A stretch of DNA of 64,000 bases from DATBVX01 sp963724625 (lineage in GTDB: Bacteria; Pseudomonadota; Gammaproteobacteria; Steroidobacterales; Steroidobacteraceae): assembly GCA_963724625.1 (NCBI GenBank), contig CAVRVO010000007.1, positions 1 to 64,000 on the forward strand. The letters are read 5' to 3'. The notes beneath the pieces were generated by a model. It saw only the letters and a program-made list of their open reading frames with translations, made no database searches and was not told the DNA's origin. The position numbers and the translations under genes are program-made. This document shows, piece after piece, positions 9,113 through 18,102 of the stretch (positions are counted from its first letter, which is position 1; each line of letters opens with the position of its first letter).

Positions 9113-10840
9113 ATGCACGAGGTCATCACCAACAATCTCGACCTCTGGACCTCGGCGCTGCTCACCAAATCCACCGCCGGCCGCGGCAGCAACGGCAAGC
9201 AGGAAGCCTACGGCATCAAGAAACTGCGCGAGCTGATTTTGGAACTGGCCGTGCGCGGGAAACTCGTGCCGCAAGATCCCAACGACGAACCAGCGAGCTG
9301 TGTTGCTAAGACGAATTGCAGCGCGAGAAGACGAAGCTTGTTACCGAAGGGAAGATCAGAAAGGAAAAGCCGTTGGCGGCGATTGCAGATGAGGAAAAGC
9401 GACTATGAACTACCCGAAGGTTGGGAATGTCGTTAGGCTTGGTGATGTCGCATTATCTCAAGCAGGATTTTGCCTTCGAGTCGAGATATCTTCAATGAAA
9501 GCTGGAGATGGGCTGTCCGCTCAATTCGGATTCGTGATGTTGGGCAGACTATTTTCGGGAACTGTATTACAGCTGGTGAGTACAGAGAAGAATTTTTGGT
9601 AGAGAACTCAGACTTTCTCATCAGCATGGACGGTGATTTCGGCGTGTCGCCGTGGACAAATGGCCCAGCTACTTGTCAATCAACCGATGTCGCGCCTGAT
9701 CTTCTTCGATGAAAGATGTATGGAAAACGCTTTATCGCTGACGTCTTCAGACATCCGCTTGCGATCGAGATCTGCAGGGCGTCAAGGCGTATACGACGTC
9801 GATCACCTGTCTGGCACGCAGATTACCGAATCCGTGATCGCTCTCCCGCCCCTCGCTGAACAACACCGCATCGTCGCCAAAGTCGACGAACTCATGGCCC
9901 TGTGCGACCAACTGGAACAACAGCAAACCCACAGCATCGAGGCCCATCAGACTCTGGTCGAAACCCTGCTCGGCACGCTCACCCGCGCCGCCTCGCCGCA
10001 AGAACTGACCGAAGCCTGGACCCGCATTGCCAACCACTTCGACACCCTGTTCACCACCGAACACAGCATCGACGCACTCAAACAGACCATCCTTCAACTC
10101 GCCATTCGCGGCAAACTGTTGTTACAAGAATTCAAGTGACGAGTCAGCGGAGGATTGCCTGGCTCGCCTAGGTCTAGTGACTACCTTCGAGCCAGCGGAT
10201 CACGCAACTGTCACCGCGGTTCCATCGGCGTGGCTACTGGTTCGCTTTGGGGACATTGCTGTCGTTTCGGGCGGCGTTACGCTTGGTCGTAAGTTCAGCG
10301 GTCGCAAGGTTGTGACTCTGCCATATCTTCGTGTTGCCAACGTAAAGCGTGGTGAAATTGACCTTGGTCTCGTCAAGGAGGTGTCGATACCCGAGGACGA
10401 GGTCGCTATACACTCCGTGAGAACGATCTGCTCATGACTGAAGGCGGAGACTGGGACAAGGTCGGTCGGACGGCGATTTGGAAAGCACAGATTCCCACTT
10501 GTCTCCATCAGAACCACGTGTTTCGTGCGCGCATGCGCTCTCATGAGCTTTTGACGGTTTGGTTTGAGCGATATTTCAACTCGCCTGTTGGTAGGAATTA
10601 CTTCGAGAAGGCCTCGAAGCAAACGACCAATCTGGCGTCGATAAATATGAGACAGGTACGCGGATGTCCTGTGCCATTGCCGCCCCTCGCGGAACAACAC
10701 CGCATCCTACGCAAGGTCGACGAGCTTATGGCCCTGTGCGATGCTCTCAAGACGCGCGTAGCCGACGCCCAAACCACCCAAATCCACCTCGCCGACGCCA
10801 TCGTCGAGCAGGCCGTCGCTCACCGGGCCCCGCGGCATAG
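9113..10840 (+). pseudogene. hsdS: type I specificity subunit (HsdS), frameshifted
   Basis: ATG 9113 opens MHEVITNNLDLWTSALLTKS, the usual HsdS start. Two target-recognition domains can be read. The first covers about 9390-9840 and the second about 10170-10690. Each is followed by the conserved spacer PLPPLAEQHRI..KVDELMALCD (ending near 9900 and 10740). The central repeat ILQLAIRGKL sits near 10090. The two domains would read the two halves of a bipartite DNA site. At least five frame changes are present (near 9295, 9415, 9640, 10130 and 10410), and the end is placed at TAG 10838-10840 after another. The recognition sequence cannot be predicted. Confidence 0.8.
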
Positions 10841-10887
10841 ACGCCAAAGCCGAAATCGCACAAACGCCACCCACAAGGGATGCGACG

Positions 10888-11734
10888 ATGACTGGGAGCG
10901 AGCCGTGGATCTGCCCGGCGTGCAATCGCACCGTCGCGACGAAGTACTGTCCGGAATGCGGCGAGCGTTCGCCAAGCACGAGTGACCTGACGCTTCGGGG
11001 CCTCTTCGGGCAGGCGGTGCGAGCGTTCACCGATATCGATGGGCGCGTCATTCGGAGTTTCCGCCACCTGGTCACGCGTCCCGGCGCTTTGACCGTCGCG
11101 TACCTGCGCGGACAGAAAAAGGCCTACCTGCTGCCGTTTCAAATCTTCCTGGTCGCGAACGTGCTGTTCTTCGCCATTCAATCGCTGACCGGCGAGAATG
11201 TGTTCTCGACGACGCTCGACTCACATCTTCACCACCAGGACTGGAGTGCCTTCGCACAACAGCTGGTCGCGCATCGTGTCGAGAGCCTGCATACGACGCT
11301 TGATCGATATGCGCCGGTCTTCGATGAAGCGGTCGGGGTGAATGCCAAATCGCTCATCATTCTGATGGTGCTGGCCTTTGCCCTGGTGCCACCGCTCGTG
11401 TTCTATCGCAGCCACCGCTCGTTCGGCACTCACCTGGTGTTTTCACTCCACCTCTATTCATTCCTGTTGCTGCTCTTTTGCGTCGCCTTGGGCGATTGCC
11501 GGCATCAACGTGTGGTTCGGCGGTGCCGGATTGGCCTCGCCACGAATGGACCACGCGTTGTCGATCGCGCAGCTACTGATTTGCGCGGTGTACTTGTACG
11601 TGGCGACGGGTGCGGTCTACGGCACGAAACGAGGCGTACGGATTGTCCAGGTCGCGTTGCTGGCGTTCGCCGTCGCGTGCCTGGTGCTCGGCTATCGGTT
11701 CGTGTTGTTGCCGATTACTTTGTATACGACCTGA
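10888..11734 (+). pseudogene. DUF3667 membrane protein, one frameshift
   Basis: The N-terminus carries a zinc-ribbon-like pair CPAC...CPEC within the first 25 residues. It is followed by LTLRGLFGQAVRAFTDIDGR and LVTRPGALTVAYLRGQKK, the hallmark of DUF3667, and then several membrane segments (around FQIFLVANVLFFAI, LIILMVLAFALVPPLVF and FLLLLFCVAL). Near 11495, in a GGG run, the coding frame shifts; the last helices continue from INVWFGGAGLASP to LLPITLYTT. The full protein would be about 281 residues. Function of the family is unknown. It follows hsdS by less than 50 bases but is a common chromosomal family, so it may mark the island edge. Confidence 0.75.
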
Positions 11735-11760
11735 AGACACGCGCCTCGGACCGCTCCGTC

Positions 11761-13404
11761 CTACTGTTGATGTCCGGTCTGGTCGCCCTTCCTGTCGCGA
11801 CCCATCGATGCGATCTCCTCGACGAGTGCGCTAGCGGAGAGCGGCCGGCCCAGGAATCGTTTCAGCAACTCTGCGGTATCGAACTCCGCGCCGAACTTCA
11901 GCAGGTGCTCTGAAGTCCAGGGGTACCACTCGGGATTCCCGGCGTCGAACGCGCCGATCACGTCACGCGTGCGCTTGCGCATTTCCGCCGTGAGCATCGC
12001 TCCCACGGCGTAGTTGATCATGTAGCCCGGGTTCGAAGCGAGCTGCGCACGCACGGCCCACCACGAGAGTTCAGGATGTGGCGCGACGCCGAGGTAGTGG
12101 CTCGTGATTTCGGTCCACAGCACGTTGGGGTCGGTGGTCGGCGCGCGCAGCATGCGCAGCTCGAAGAGGCCCCACGCCACGTCGAGCATCACCAGCGAGT
12201 AGAGCTCACGCAGCCCATCGGCGCGCGACACCGAGCGGCCGAGATACTTTTGTTGCCAGGCGGGTTCGAACACGGACCACGAGGGCACGTCGGCGAACGC
12301 CTCGATGAAGAGCGTATCGGTCCAGAAGTACGCGGGACGGGCGCGGATCGCCATGTAATGGACGGCGTGGCCCGTTTCGTGGGTGAGCTCATTGAGCGTG
12401 TAGAGCCCGCCATGGTCGTAATTGGCCGAGACGCGCGCGATGGCCGGCCGCCATTTGCCGTTGAGGATCCGGCCGATGCGTACCGTATCCGCATACGCGA
12501 TGGGCGCCTTGCCCGGTCGCGGGTCGATGTCGAAGAGCACACCGAGCGCCTGCGGATCCGCGCCGAGATCGGCGAAGAAGCGTCGATTGAGTGTTGCCAG
12601 GGCCTCGCGCGGGACCGCTGCATTCAGCGTGCGGCTCGCGCGCGCATAGCGATGACGGTAGTCCCAGGGCTCGATCGATTCGCTGCCCTGATTCGCCAGC
12701 CGCCAGGCCTCGAGCAGCTCGAGCAGCCAGGCTTCGAGACGTGGCGCGTCTGCGTTCAGCGCTTGCGCTGCTTCGTCAATCGGCGAAGGCTTGTTCCTGA
12801 AGGCGGTCGCGGCCATGGCGATCATGCGCCGGTAAGGACTGGCCAGCTCGTTCTTGCCGTTCACGGCTTTCCATAAGGGTGCCATGGCCATGAACAAAGC
12901 CTTGCGCCTTGCGGGCTCCTCGATCTCCTGCAATCGCTGCAACGCGCCACCACGGGTGATGAGCTCGCCTTCGAACTTGAGACGATTGCCGACTTCATCG
13001 AAGCAGGCGTAGAGCGTCGTCTGCAGAACGTCGACGTCTTTCTCCGGCCGCGTTGCATCCTGGCATTTGCGGCCGGGCGCCATCGAGGCACCGGGATCCG
13101 TCAGCTCATCGAACGTGCGCTGCATGCTGCTCACGACGCGGGAATTCGCCGGCGTGAGCTGTTCGAGCTTTAGATCCTTCAGGCGTGCCTCGAGCTGCGA
13201 ACGAGCCGCATCGCGACGGCCCTGCCACGTTGCGTGGTCGTCGCCGTCGACCTTGGAAAGCAGGCCCGAATCGATCGTTTCGACCGCGCCATGCGCATCG
13301 AGGAAATCCGCGAATATCTGTTCGGTTTCGAGCACCGCACGGTCGTCCGCGAGGGCCGTGAGCGCGAAGAGAAGCAGAACCGCTGGGAAAGCAACCTTGC
13401 GCAC
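11761..13404 (-). CDS. secreted zinc metallopeptidase with HETGH motif (M3/M2-like)
   Basis: An intact 547-residue protein. Residues 1-19 form a signal peptide (MRKVAFPAVLLLFALTALA). The body is helical, and the gluzincin motif HETGH is at residues 342-346 with a following Glu (FIEAFAD, about residue 368) as third zinc ligand, an arrangement seen in oligopeptidase-like families M2/M3. It probably acts on peptides in the periplasm. It is convergent with the DUF3667 gene (27-base gap). The exact family cannot be named from sequence alone. Confidence 0.75.
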   Translation of the reverse strand: MRKVAFPAVLLLFALTALADDRAVLETEQIFADFLDAHGAVETIDSGLLSKVDGDDHATWQGRRDAARSQLEARLKDLKLEQLTPANSRVVSSMQRTFDELTDPGASMAPGRKCQDATRPEKDVDVLQTTLYACFDEVGNRLKFEGELITRGGALQRLQEIEEPARRKALFMAMAPLWKAVNGKNELASPYRRMIAMAATAFRNKPSPIDEAAQALNADAPRLEAWLLELLEAWRLANQGSESIEPWDYRHRYARASRTLNAAVPREALATLNRRFFADLGADPQALGVLFDIDPRPGKAPIAYADTVRIGRILNGKWRPAIARVSANYDHGGLYTLNELTHETGHAVHYMAIRARPAYFWTDTLFIEAFADVPSWSVFEPAWQQKYLGRSVSRADGLRELYSLVMLDVAWGLFELRMLRAPTTDPNVLWTEITSHYLGVAPHPELSWWAVRAQLASNPGYMINYAVGAMLTAEMRKRTRDVIGAFDAGNPEWYPWTSEHLLKFGAEFDTAELLKRFLGRPLSASALVEEIASMGRDRKGDQTGHQQ

Positions 13405-13724
13405 CCGTCACACCTTTGTGGCGCACTACACCGGGTACGGATGATGGCAGGCTGGGCGATCGGATGTCGAAGGGCACGTCCGTTGCTCCAGACCCGAGGC
13501 CGGGTCGAGTCGGCGCGACTCCTATCATTACGCCCAATTCGCAGCCCATATGGCTGCTGCCATCACGGTCGTGCCCGCTTATGGTCAGTACCAGCACGGC
13601 TCCGCGGCGACCGTGCGCCTCCCCGTGACGCGCTTGGCATTGAAAGTCTCCGCTCCTTGCAGCTATGTCAGAACTGACATATGGTACTAGAAGCGGTATC
13701 ACAGCGCATGATGGGGTTCGTTGG
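13405..13724. other. 320-base gene-free region
   Basis: It separates the divergent metallopeptidase gene (minus) and XRE gene (plus). Apart from the palindrome at 13664-13681 I see no gene; the open frames across it have no recognisable content. Promoters for both flanking genes should lie here. Confidence 0.5.
13664..13681. promoter_or_regulatory. perfect palindromic operator upstream of XRE gene
   Basis: TATGTCAG-AA-CTGACATA is a perfect inverted repeat with 8-base arms and a 2-base spacer. It ends 43 bases before the ATG of the XRE-family gene at 13725. Perfect palindromes of this size are typical binding sites of XRE dimers, so autoregulation is likely. Confidence 0.6.
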
Positions 13725-14089
13725 ATGAAGACAACTCAGGGCAAAGCGGCTACGAGCGTGCCGGATGGCGGATAGGATCGACAGAGAATTTCTCGGCCTT
13801 TCGAAGGATGAGGCCACGCTCGTCGAAGTGCGCCTGGCATTGAGCGATAGCATGCGCAGGCGACGGGTGCGACGGGGACTTGTCGCAGGCGGATCTGGCG
13901 ACTCGCCTTGGCTCAAGTCAGTCGCGTGTGGCCAAGATGGAAGCTGCCGACCCTACCGTTTCGATTGACCTGCTGGTTCGATCACTGGTCGCACTGGGGG
14001 CAAAGCCAAAGGACATCGCGAGGGCGATCAGCCCGCAGTGCGCGAGCCCTGGCGCGGGCTCTGTCGCTCGACCCTGCAGAAGCCGTTGA
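13725..14089 (+). pseudogene. XRE-family helix-turn-helix regulator, frameshifted
   Basis: ATG 13725 reads MKTTQGKAATSVPDG. A shift near 13770 leads into IDREFLGLSKDEATLVEVRLALSD, and a second near 13875 into the helix-turn-helix LSQADLATRLGSSQSRVAKM, then DPTVSIDLLVRSLVALGAK. The HTH and preceding LxLSxDE-ALVEVRLAL block are those of antitoxin-like XRE proteins of about 100 residues. The end is uncertain because the next gene follows in another frame with no gap. No RelE/HigB-type toxin gene is visible on either side. A perfect palindrome lies just upstream. Confidence 0.6.
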
Positions 14090-14306
14090 GATCGAAGTGC
14101 GCTCGTCGCTAGTCGACAAGATTGCTGCGGCGGTCAGCCAGCGGGGTCTCACGCACGCGCAAGTGGCGAAGCTCGCTCATACGTCGCGCACCCGTATCAC
14201 CGGCATTCTCAACCGGAACACCGAAGGCGTGTCCACGGACCTGTTGTTGAGAATTCTGGGGCGGCTGGGTTACCGCGCACGACTGGTCGTTACGCGGGCT
14301 GCGTAG
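14034..14306 (+). pseudogene. second XRE-family regulator, start lost
   Basis: The frame reads ARALARALSLDPAEAVEIEV, then a helix-turn-helix (LTHAQVAKLAHTSRTRITGIL), then STDLLLRILGRLGYRARLVV, ending at TAG 14304-14306. This matches a common group of about 95-residue XRE proteins whose C-terminus is a conserved LGY-beta strand. No ATG, GTG or TTG lies in frame before the conserved part, so the start has been lost to an indel, or the gene is fused or overlapped with the XRE gene before it. Two unlike XRE genes in tandem without an obvious toxin are unusual. Confidence 0.6.
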
Positions 14307-14343
14307 GCAGCCTGTGGCCTAGTCTTTTCGCCGCTTCCGACCT

Positions 14344-14391
14344 CTCTCCCGCAAACCGGGAGAGTTCGATGTCACGGTTCCGAAATGAGCG
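14344..14391 (+). pseudogene. palindrome plus 3' remnant of a TolB/TPR paralogue
   Basis: CTCTCCCG-CAAAC-CGGGAGAG (14344-14364) is an inverted repeat. From 14364 the DNA repeats the end of the next gene: 14364-14394 and 16280-16310 match over 31 bases with two mismatches, both encoding FDVTVPK followed by TGA. This is most simply the last few codons of a deleted tandem copy of the gene at 14517-16304. Confidence 0.55.
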
Positions 14392-14516
14392 CGTGCTCTG
14401 AGAGCCCAGTCGAAGTAGCCCTATTGATCGACATTTCCCCCTGCTTTCGACATGATCCGGCCGCAGGGGGATAAACAATAACAACGTCCTTCATCGCAGA
14501 GCTCAGGCGTCGCAAC

Positions 14517-16304
14517 GTGCTGCGCGTCGGCGCGGCTTACGTCGTGGCCGCGTGGTTGGTGATCCAGGTCGCCGAGACGCTCTTCCCGGTGTTTGGGCTC
14601 GGCACGACCGCAGTCCGCATCGTCGTCGTGGTGTTGGCCGTTGGGCTGCTGCCCATGCTGATTTTCGCTTGGGCCTTTGAACTCACCCCCGAGGGCTTGA
14701 AGCGCGAGCGCGAGGTCGATCGCAGCCAGTCGATCACGCCGCAAACCGGCAAAAGGCTCGATCGCGTGATCATGGGCGTGCTCGCGCTCGCGCTCGGCTA
14801 CTTCGCCGTCGACAAGTTCGTGCTCGCTCCGCAGCGGGAGCAAGCGGCGACCGAGGCGGGCCGCGCAGAGGGGCGCACTGAATCGCTCGTGAAATCGTAC
14901 GGCGAGAAGTCGATTGCGGTGCTGCCGTTCGTCGACATGTCTCCGAACAAGGACCAGGAATACTTCTCCGATGGGATCTCCGAGGAACTGCTGAACTTGT
15001 TGGCGAAGATTTCGGAGCTGCGGGTGATCTCGCGGTCATCGGCGTTTTCGTACAAGGGCAAGGACATCGAGATCCCCGAGATTGCGAAGCGGTTGAACGT
15101 GGAGCATATCCTTGAGGGCTCGGTGCGAAAGAGCGGCAACAAGATCCGTATCACCGCGCAGCTGATCGAGGCGCGCTCGGACACGCACCTGTGGTCCCAG
15201 ACCTGGGACCGGGACCTCGATGACATCTTCGCGATCCAGGACGAGATCGCGGCGGCGGTAGTGAGGCAGCTGCGGATCACGCTGCTGGGGCCGCCGAAGG
15301 CCAAGGCGGTGAATCCAAGAGCCTATGCGCTGTTCCTGCAGGCGCGCCAGGTGGGGCGCCAAGTCACACCCGAGGGCTTGGAGCAGTCCATCACTCTGTA
15401 CCAGCAGGCGCTGGCGCTCGACCCTGGCTACGCGGCGGCGTGGAATGGGTTGGCCAGCACTTATCTTAACCAGGGAGCGTTTGGCGCGCTGCCGCCCGAG
15501 GAGTACGAGGAGAGCCGGCGGCTCGCGCATGAGGCGGTGACCAGGGCGCTGGCAATCGACCCGGACTATGCATCAGCCCACGACGGCCTCGGCTGGATCG
15601 CCATGACCGAAGAGCGGGACCTGGCGGCCGCCGCACGACACTTCGAGCACGCGCTGGCGCTGGAACCGACCAACACTGACATCATCAGCGGTGCCGCCGT
15701 CCTGGCCACGAGCCTCGGTCGTACGGATCTGGCTATTGCACTCGGCGAGTACGCAAACGCCCGCGACCCGGTCAACGCTGTCGGCCATGCCAACCTAGGC
15801 CGCACCTACCTCATCGCAGGCCGCCTGGACGAGGCCATCGCAAGTTGCCGCACAGCGCTGCGTCTGGCCCCTGAGTACATCAGCGCGCACTCCCGGATCG
15901 CGATGGCGCTGCTGCACAAGGGCGAGGCGCAGGCGGCGTTGACGGAGTTGCAGAAGGAACCCGCGGAGGATTGGCGCGCGATCATGCTGCCGATGATCTA
16001 TCACACGCTCGACCGCAAGGCCGAATCCGATGCGGCGCTCGCCGAGATGATCACGAAGCACGCCTCCGACTGGGCCTACGTCATCGCCTATGTACTGGCC
16101 TGGCGCAACGAGCGGGACCGCGCCTTCGAATGGCTGGACAAGGTGGTGGCCCGGCAAGAAAACGAGTCCCTGTTCGAGATCGTAGCCCAGCCGCTGTTCG
16201 CCAATCTCCACGATGATCCTCGCTGGCTGCCGTTCCTGCGCAAGATCGGTATGGCCCCCGAGCAACTCGCGGTGATCAAGTTCGACGTCACGGTGCCGAA
16301 ATGA
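14517..16304 (+). CDS. membrane protein with TolB/FlgO-like N-domain and TPR repeats
   Basis: A 595-residue product. Two membrane helices lie near residues 5-20 and 32-54 and a third at about 83-103. A FlgO/TolB N-terminal-like domain follows at about 137-260 (KSIAVLPFVDMSPNKDQEYFSDG...GSVRKSGNKIRITAQL), then TPR repeats from about 265 to 560. Proteins of this design are abundant in Steroidobacteraceae-like and related genomes, often as a C-terminal half of adenylate cyclases or winged-helix regulators; their role is unknown. The open frame continues upstream of GTG 14517 to 14475 and includes the usual family start TSFIAELRRRN, but no ATG/GTG/TTG precedes it (an ATA is at 14478), so the true start may be altered. 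Confidence 0.75.
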   Translation: MLRVGAAYVVAAWLVIQVAETLFPVFGLGTTAVRIVVVVLAVGLLPMLIFAWAFELTPEGLKREREVDRSQSITPQTGKRLDRVIMGVLALALGYFAVDKFVLAPQREQAATEAGRAEGRTESLVKSYGEKSIAVLPFVDMSPNKDQEYFSDGISEELLNLLAKISELRVISRSSAFSYKGKDIEIPEIAKRLNVEHILEGSVRKSGNKIRITAQLIEARSDTHLWSQTWDRDLDDIFAIQDEIAAAVVRQLRITLLGPPKAKAVNPRAYALFLQARQVGRQVTPEGLEQSITLYQQALALDPGYAAAWNGLASTYLNQGAFGALPPEEYEESRRLAHEAVTRALAIDPDYASAHDGLGWIAMTEERDLAAAARHFEHALALEPTNTDIISGAAVLATSLGRTDLAIALGEYANARDPVNAVGHANLGRTYLIAGRLDEAIASCRTALRLAPEYISAHSRIAMALLHKGEAQAALTELQKEPAEDWRAIMLPMIYHTLDRKAESDAALAEMITKHASDWAYVIAYVLAWRNERDRAFEWLDKVVARQENESLFEIVAQPLFANLHDDPRWLPFLRKIGMAPEQLAVIKFDVTVPK

Positions 16305-16313
16305 GCGCGTACG

Positions 16314-16562
16314 TCATCTAGGTAGTGACGAATAGCGTCGCGGCTTCCTCGGCAGAGTCGCGGTGTGCGTGCATTCCTTAGCGCTGCACTGTGAGCAGCG
16401 CAGCCGTTTCAGCGCCTCCTCGATCAACGTTTCCATCGGGACCCGGCAAAGTTTGGCGAGCGTAATCGGGTCAGTCTTGCGGCGATGCCCGCACTTGCTG
16501 CAGATCAACGTGATTTCAAACTGACCGAAGTGATCGGAGAACCGAGTGATCGGGCGCGGCAT
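16314..16562 (-). CDS. small zinc-ribbon protein
   Basis: An 82-residue frame from ATG 16562 (ATG 16601 is possible). It holds paired cysteines CSKCGHRR near residue 21 and CSQCSAKEC near residue 58, spaced like a zinc ribbon, with a helix ITLAKLCRVPMETLIEEALKRL between. The protein is basic and may bind nucleic acid. It is convergent with the TPR gene. The family is not recognised. Confidence 0.55.
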   Translation of the reverse strand: MPRPITRFSDHFGQFEITLICSKCGHRRKTDPITLAKLCRVPMETLIEEALKRLRCSQCSAKECTHTATLPRKPRRYSSLPR

Positions 16563-16749
16563 GGCCGCGCATTTTGGAATTGGTACCGGAGGCACGTCCA
16601 TCCAGTAGTTGGCCTTCCCGAGTACTGTATAGGCGGCGCGTTGGAACCAGGACGCGTTCGGAAGATGCGGAACCGATCACAGGAGTTGCCAAGCGCGGAG
16701 CGATACAGTGCGCCCGACAGATCGTGAGCCGGTTAGTGGAGGATCGGTA

Positions 16750-16932
16750 ATGGAGACGTGGGTCTTGATCTTGACGCTTGGCACAACGCCCAATCAGGCA
16801 CCGCCTGTTGCGAACATTTCGGGCTTCGACTCTCAGAGCGAGTGCGCTGCGGCGGGACAGCAATGGAAGCACCAAGCGGGCATGTCCGGTCGGGCGACGT
16901 TTACCTGCGTAAAGGAATCTGACGAGCAATGA
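16750..16932 (+). CDS. small hypothetical protein
   Basis: A 60-residue frame from ATG 16750, with GGAGG 7 bases upstream. It starts METWVLILTLGT and contains two cysteines (SECAAAG and FTCVKE), a pattern common in short exported proteins that read a protein fragment with a disulfide. No function is known. It is conserved-looking but unnamed. Confidence 0.5.
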   Translation: METWVLILTLGTTPNQAPPVANISGFDSQSECAAAGQQWKHQAGMSGRATFTCVKESDEQ

Positions 16933-17019
16933 GGAGGGCTCCTCCTCGATTGGCACGATCTCAATCGCTCGGCTGCATGGACACTGACGCGACCTCCAGG
17001 TTCGACTGCACCTCCCTGA

Positions 17020-17045
17020 AGTACCGTCACCAGTACCGACAGTTC
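17020..17045 (+). repeat. 26-base dispersed repeat, copy 1
   Basis: The sequence beginning AGTACCGTCACCAGTACCGA recurs at 18413-18438 in the same orientation with two mismatches. The two copies bracket the SDR gene 17146-18102. Neither is part of a recognised gene. Confidence 0.5.
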
Positions 17046-17145
17046 AGACAGTTGGGCGTCTGCTACGCGATAGCCGTGCCCAACAGTTCTGAAATGATCT
17101 CGGGCGTGGCTCAGCTGCGAGCGCTTGCCGGCAATCGATGCGTGG

Positions 17146-18102
17146 CTAGCGCGCAGCCTTTGACTCGGCGAGCGCCGCGTCCAACATCGCGACGAGTGCC
17201 TCGCGGTTGTAGCTGTACGGCTGATTTTCGTTCAACTGCACGAGCTGCTCGATCTGCTTCTTGATCGTGATCTCGGCTTCACGCTGATTCGGTACCACCA
17301 TGTAGCGTCGTTGCGGCCTGGCGTCGAAAAGCGCACGCTTCACGGCGTCCGCCACTTCGTCAGGCTCCTTGTATTCGGACCGACTGCCGCTGCCGAGTCT
17401 CTTGACGACTTCCTGGCCGGGCGGTGGACGCTGTGCGTCCGCAGTGGTGTCCGTCATGCGCTTGAGCATGTTGGCGGTGATATCCGAGCGGTAATTGCCG
17501 GGCTCGATGACACTTACACCGACTCCGATCGGCGCGAGCTCCTCTGCAAGCGCATCGCTGTAGGCTTCGATGGAATGCTTGCTCATGCTGTACACGCCGA
17601 GGAGCGGCCGGGCCAGGATCCCCGAGATCGAACCGATCATGACGATGCGGCCCTTGCTTGCAGTGATCAGCGGACTGAATGCCCTGGTGACGCGGTAGGG
17701 TCCGTAGGTATTGACCTGCATCAGGAAATTGAAATCACTGTCTTCGGTCTCGACCAGGCGTCCTGCGATCGCCACGCCCGCATTGTTGACCAGGCCATAG
17801 AGACCCCGACCCGCCTGGCTGACGGTCGCGACAGCCGCCGCGATATCCTCTGGGCTGGTTACATCCAGTCGCAAGCCCTGCACATTCTTGATTGCACTGA
17901 GCTCGGCGAGGTCCTTGTCCTTGCGTGCGCCGGCATACACAAAATAGCCGTCCGCCACGAGCCGCTCGGTGATCTTGCGGCCAATGCCCGTGCTGGCGCC
18001 GGTGACCAACACCGCCTGTTTCGGCACGGGCGTGGGTTCATCTGCGCCTGCAATCGACGCGGCGAGAGACAGCGCAAGGGAGAGAACAACGGCGTGGTTC
18101 AT
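17146..18102 (-). CDS. SDR-family oxidoreductase with N-terminal signal peptide
   Basis: A 318-residue protein. Residues 1-20 form a signal peptide (VVLSLALSLAASIAGADE). The Rossmann motif TGASTGIG is near residues 34-41, NNAG near 105, and a catalytic Ser-Tyr-x3-Lys set as SISG...YSMSKHS near 151-175. Classical SDR enzymes are cytoplasmic and use NAD(P)H, so an export signal is unusual; it may instead act as a membrane anchor. The C-terminal extension of about 60 residues (RRYMVVPNQREAEITIKKQIE) is also beyond the core fold. Substrate unknown. Confidence 0.75.
   Translation of the reverse strand: MNHAVVLSLALSLAASIAGADEPTPVPKQAVLVTGASTGIGRKITERLVADGYFVYAGARKDKDLAELSAIKNVQGLRLDVTSPEDIAAAVATVSQAGRGLYGLVNNAGVAIAGRLVETEDSDFNFLMQVNTYGPYRVTRAFSPLITASKGRIVMIGSISGILARPLLGVYSMSKHSIEAYSDALAEELAPIGVGVSVIEPGNYRSDITANMLKRMTDTTADAQRPPPGQEVVKRLGSGSRSEYKEPDEVADAVKRALFDARPQRRYMVVPNQREAEITIKKQIEQLVQLNENQPYSYNREALVAMLDAALAESKAAR

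Noticed and set aside
6319..9274. Long minus-strand frames antisense to hsdR and hsdM
   Set aside because: They mirror frames with restriction-enzyme motifs and show no motifs themselves.
13106..13702. Minus-strand frame of 198 codons upstream of the metallopeptidase
   Set aside because: No recognisable protein pattern, and it overlaps the start and signal peptide of the metallopeptidase in another frame.
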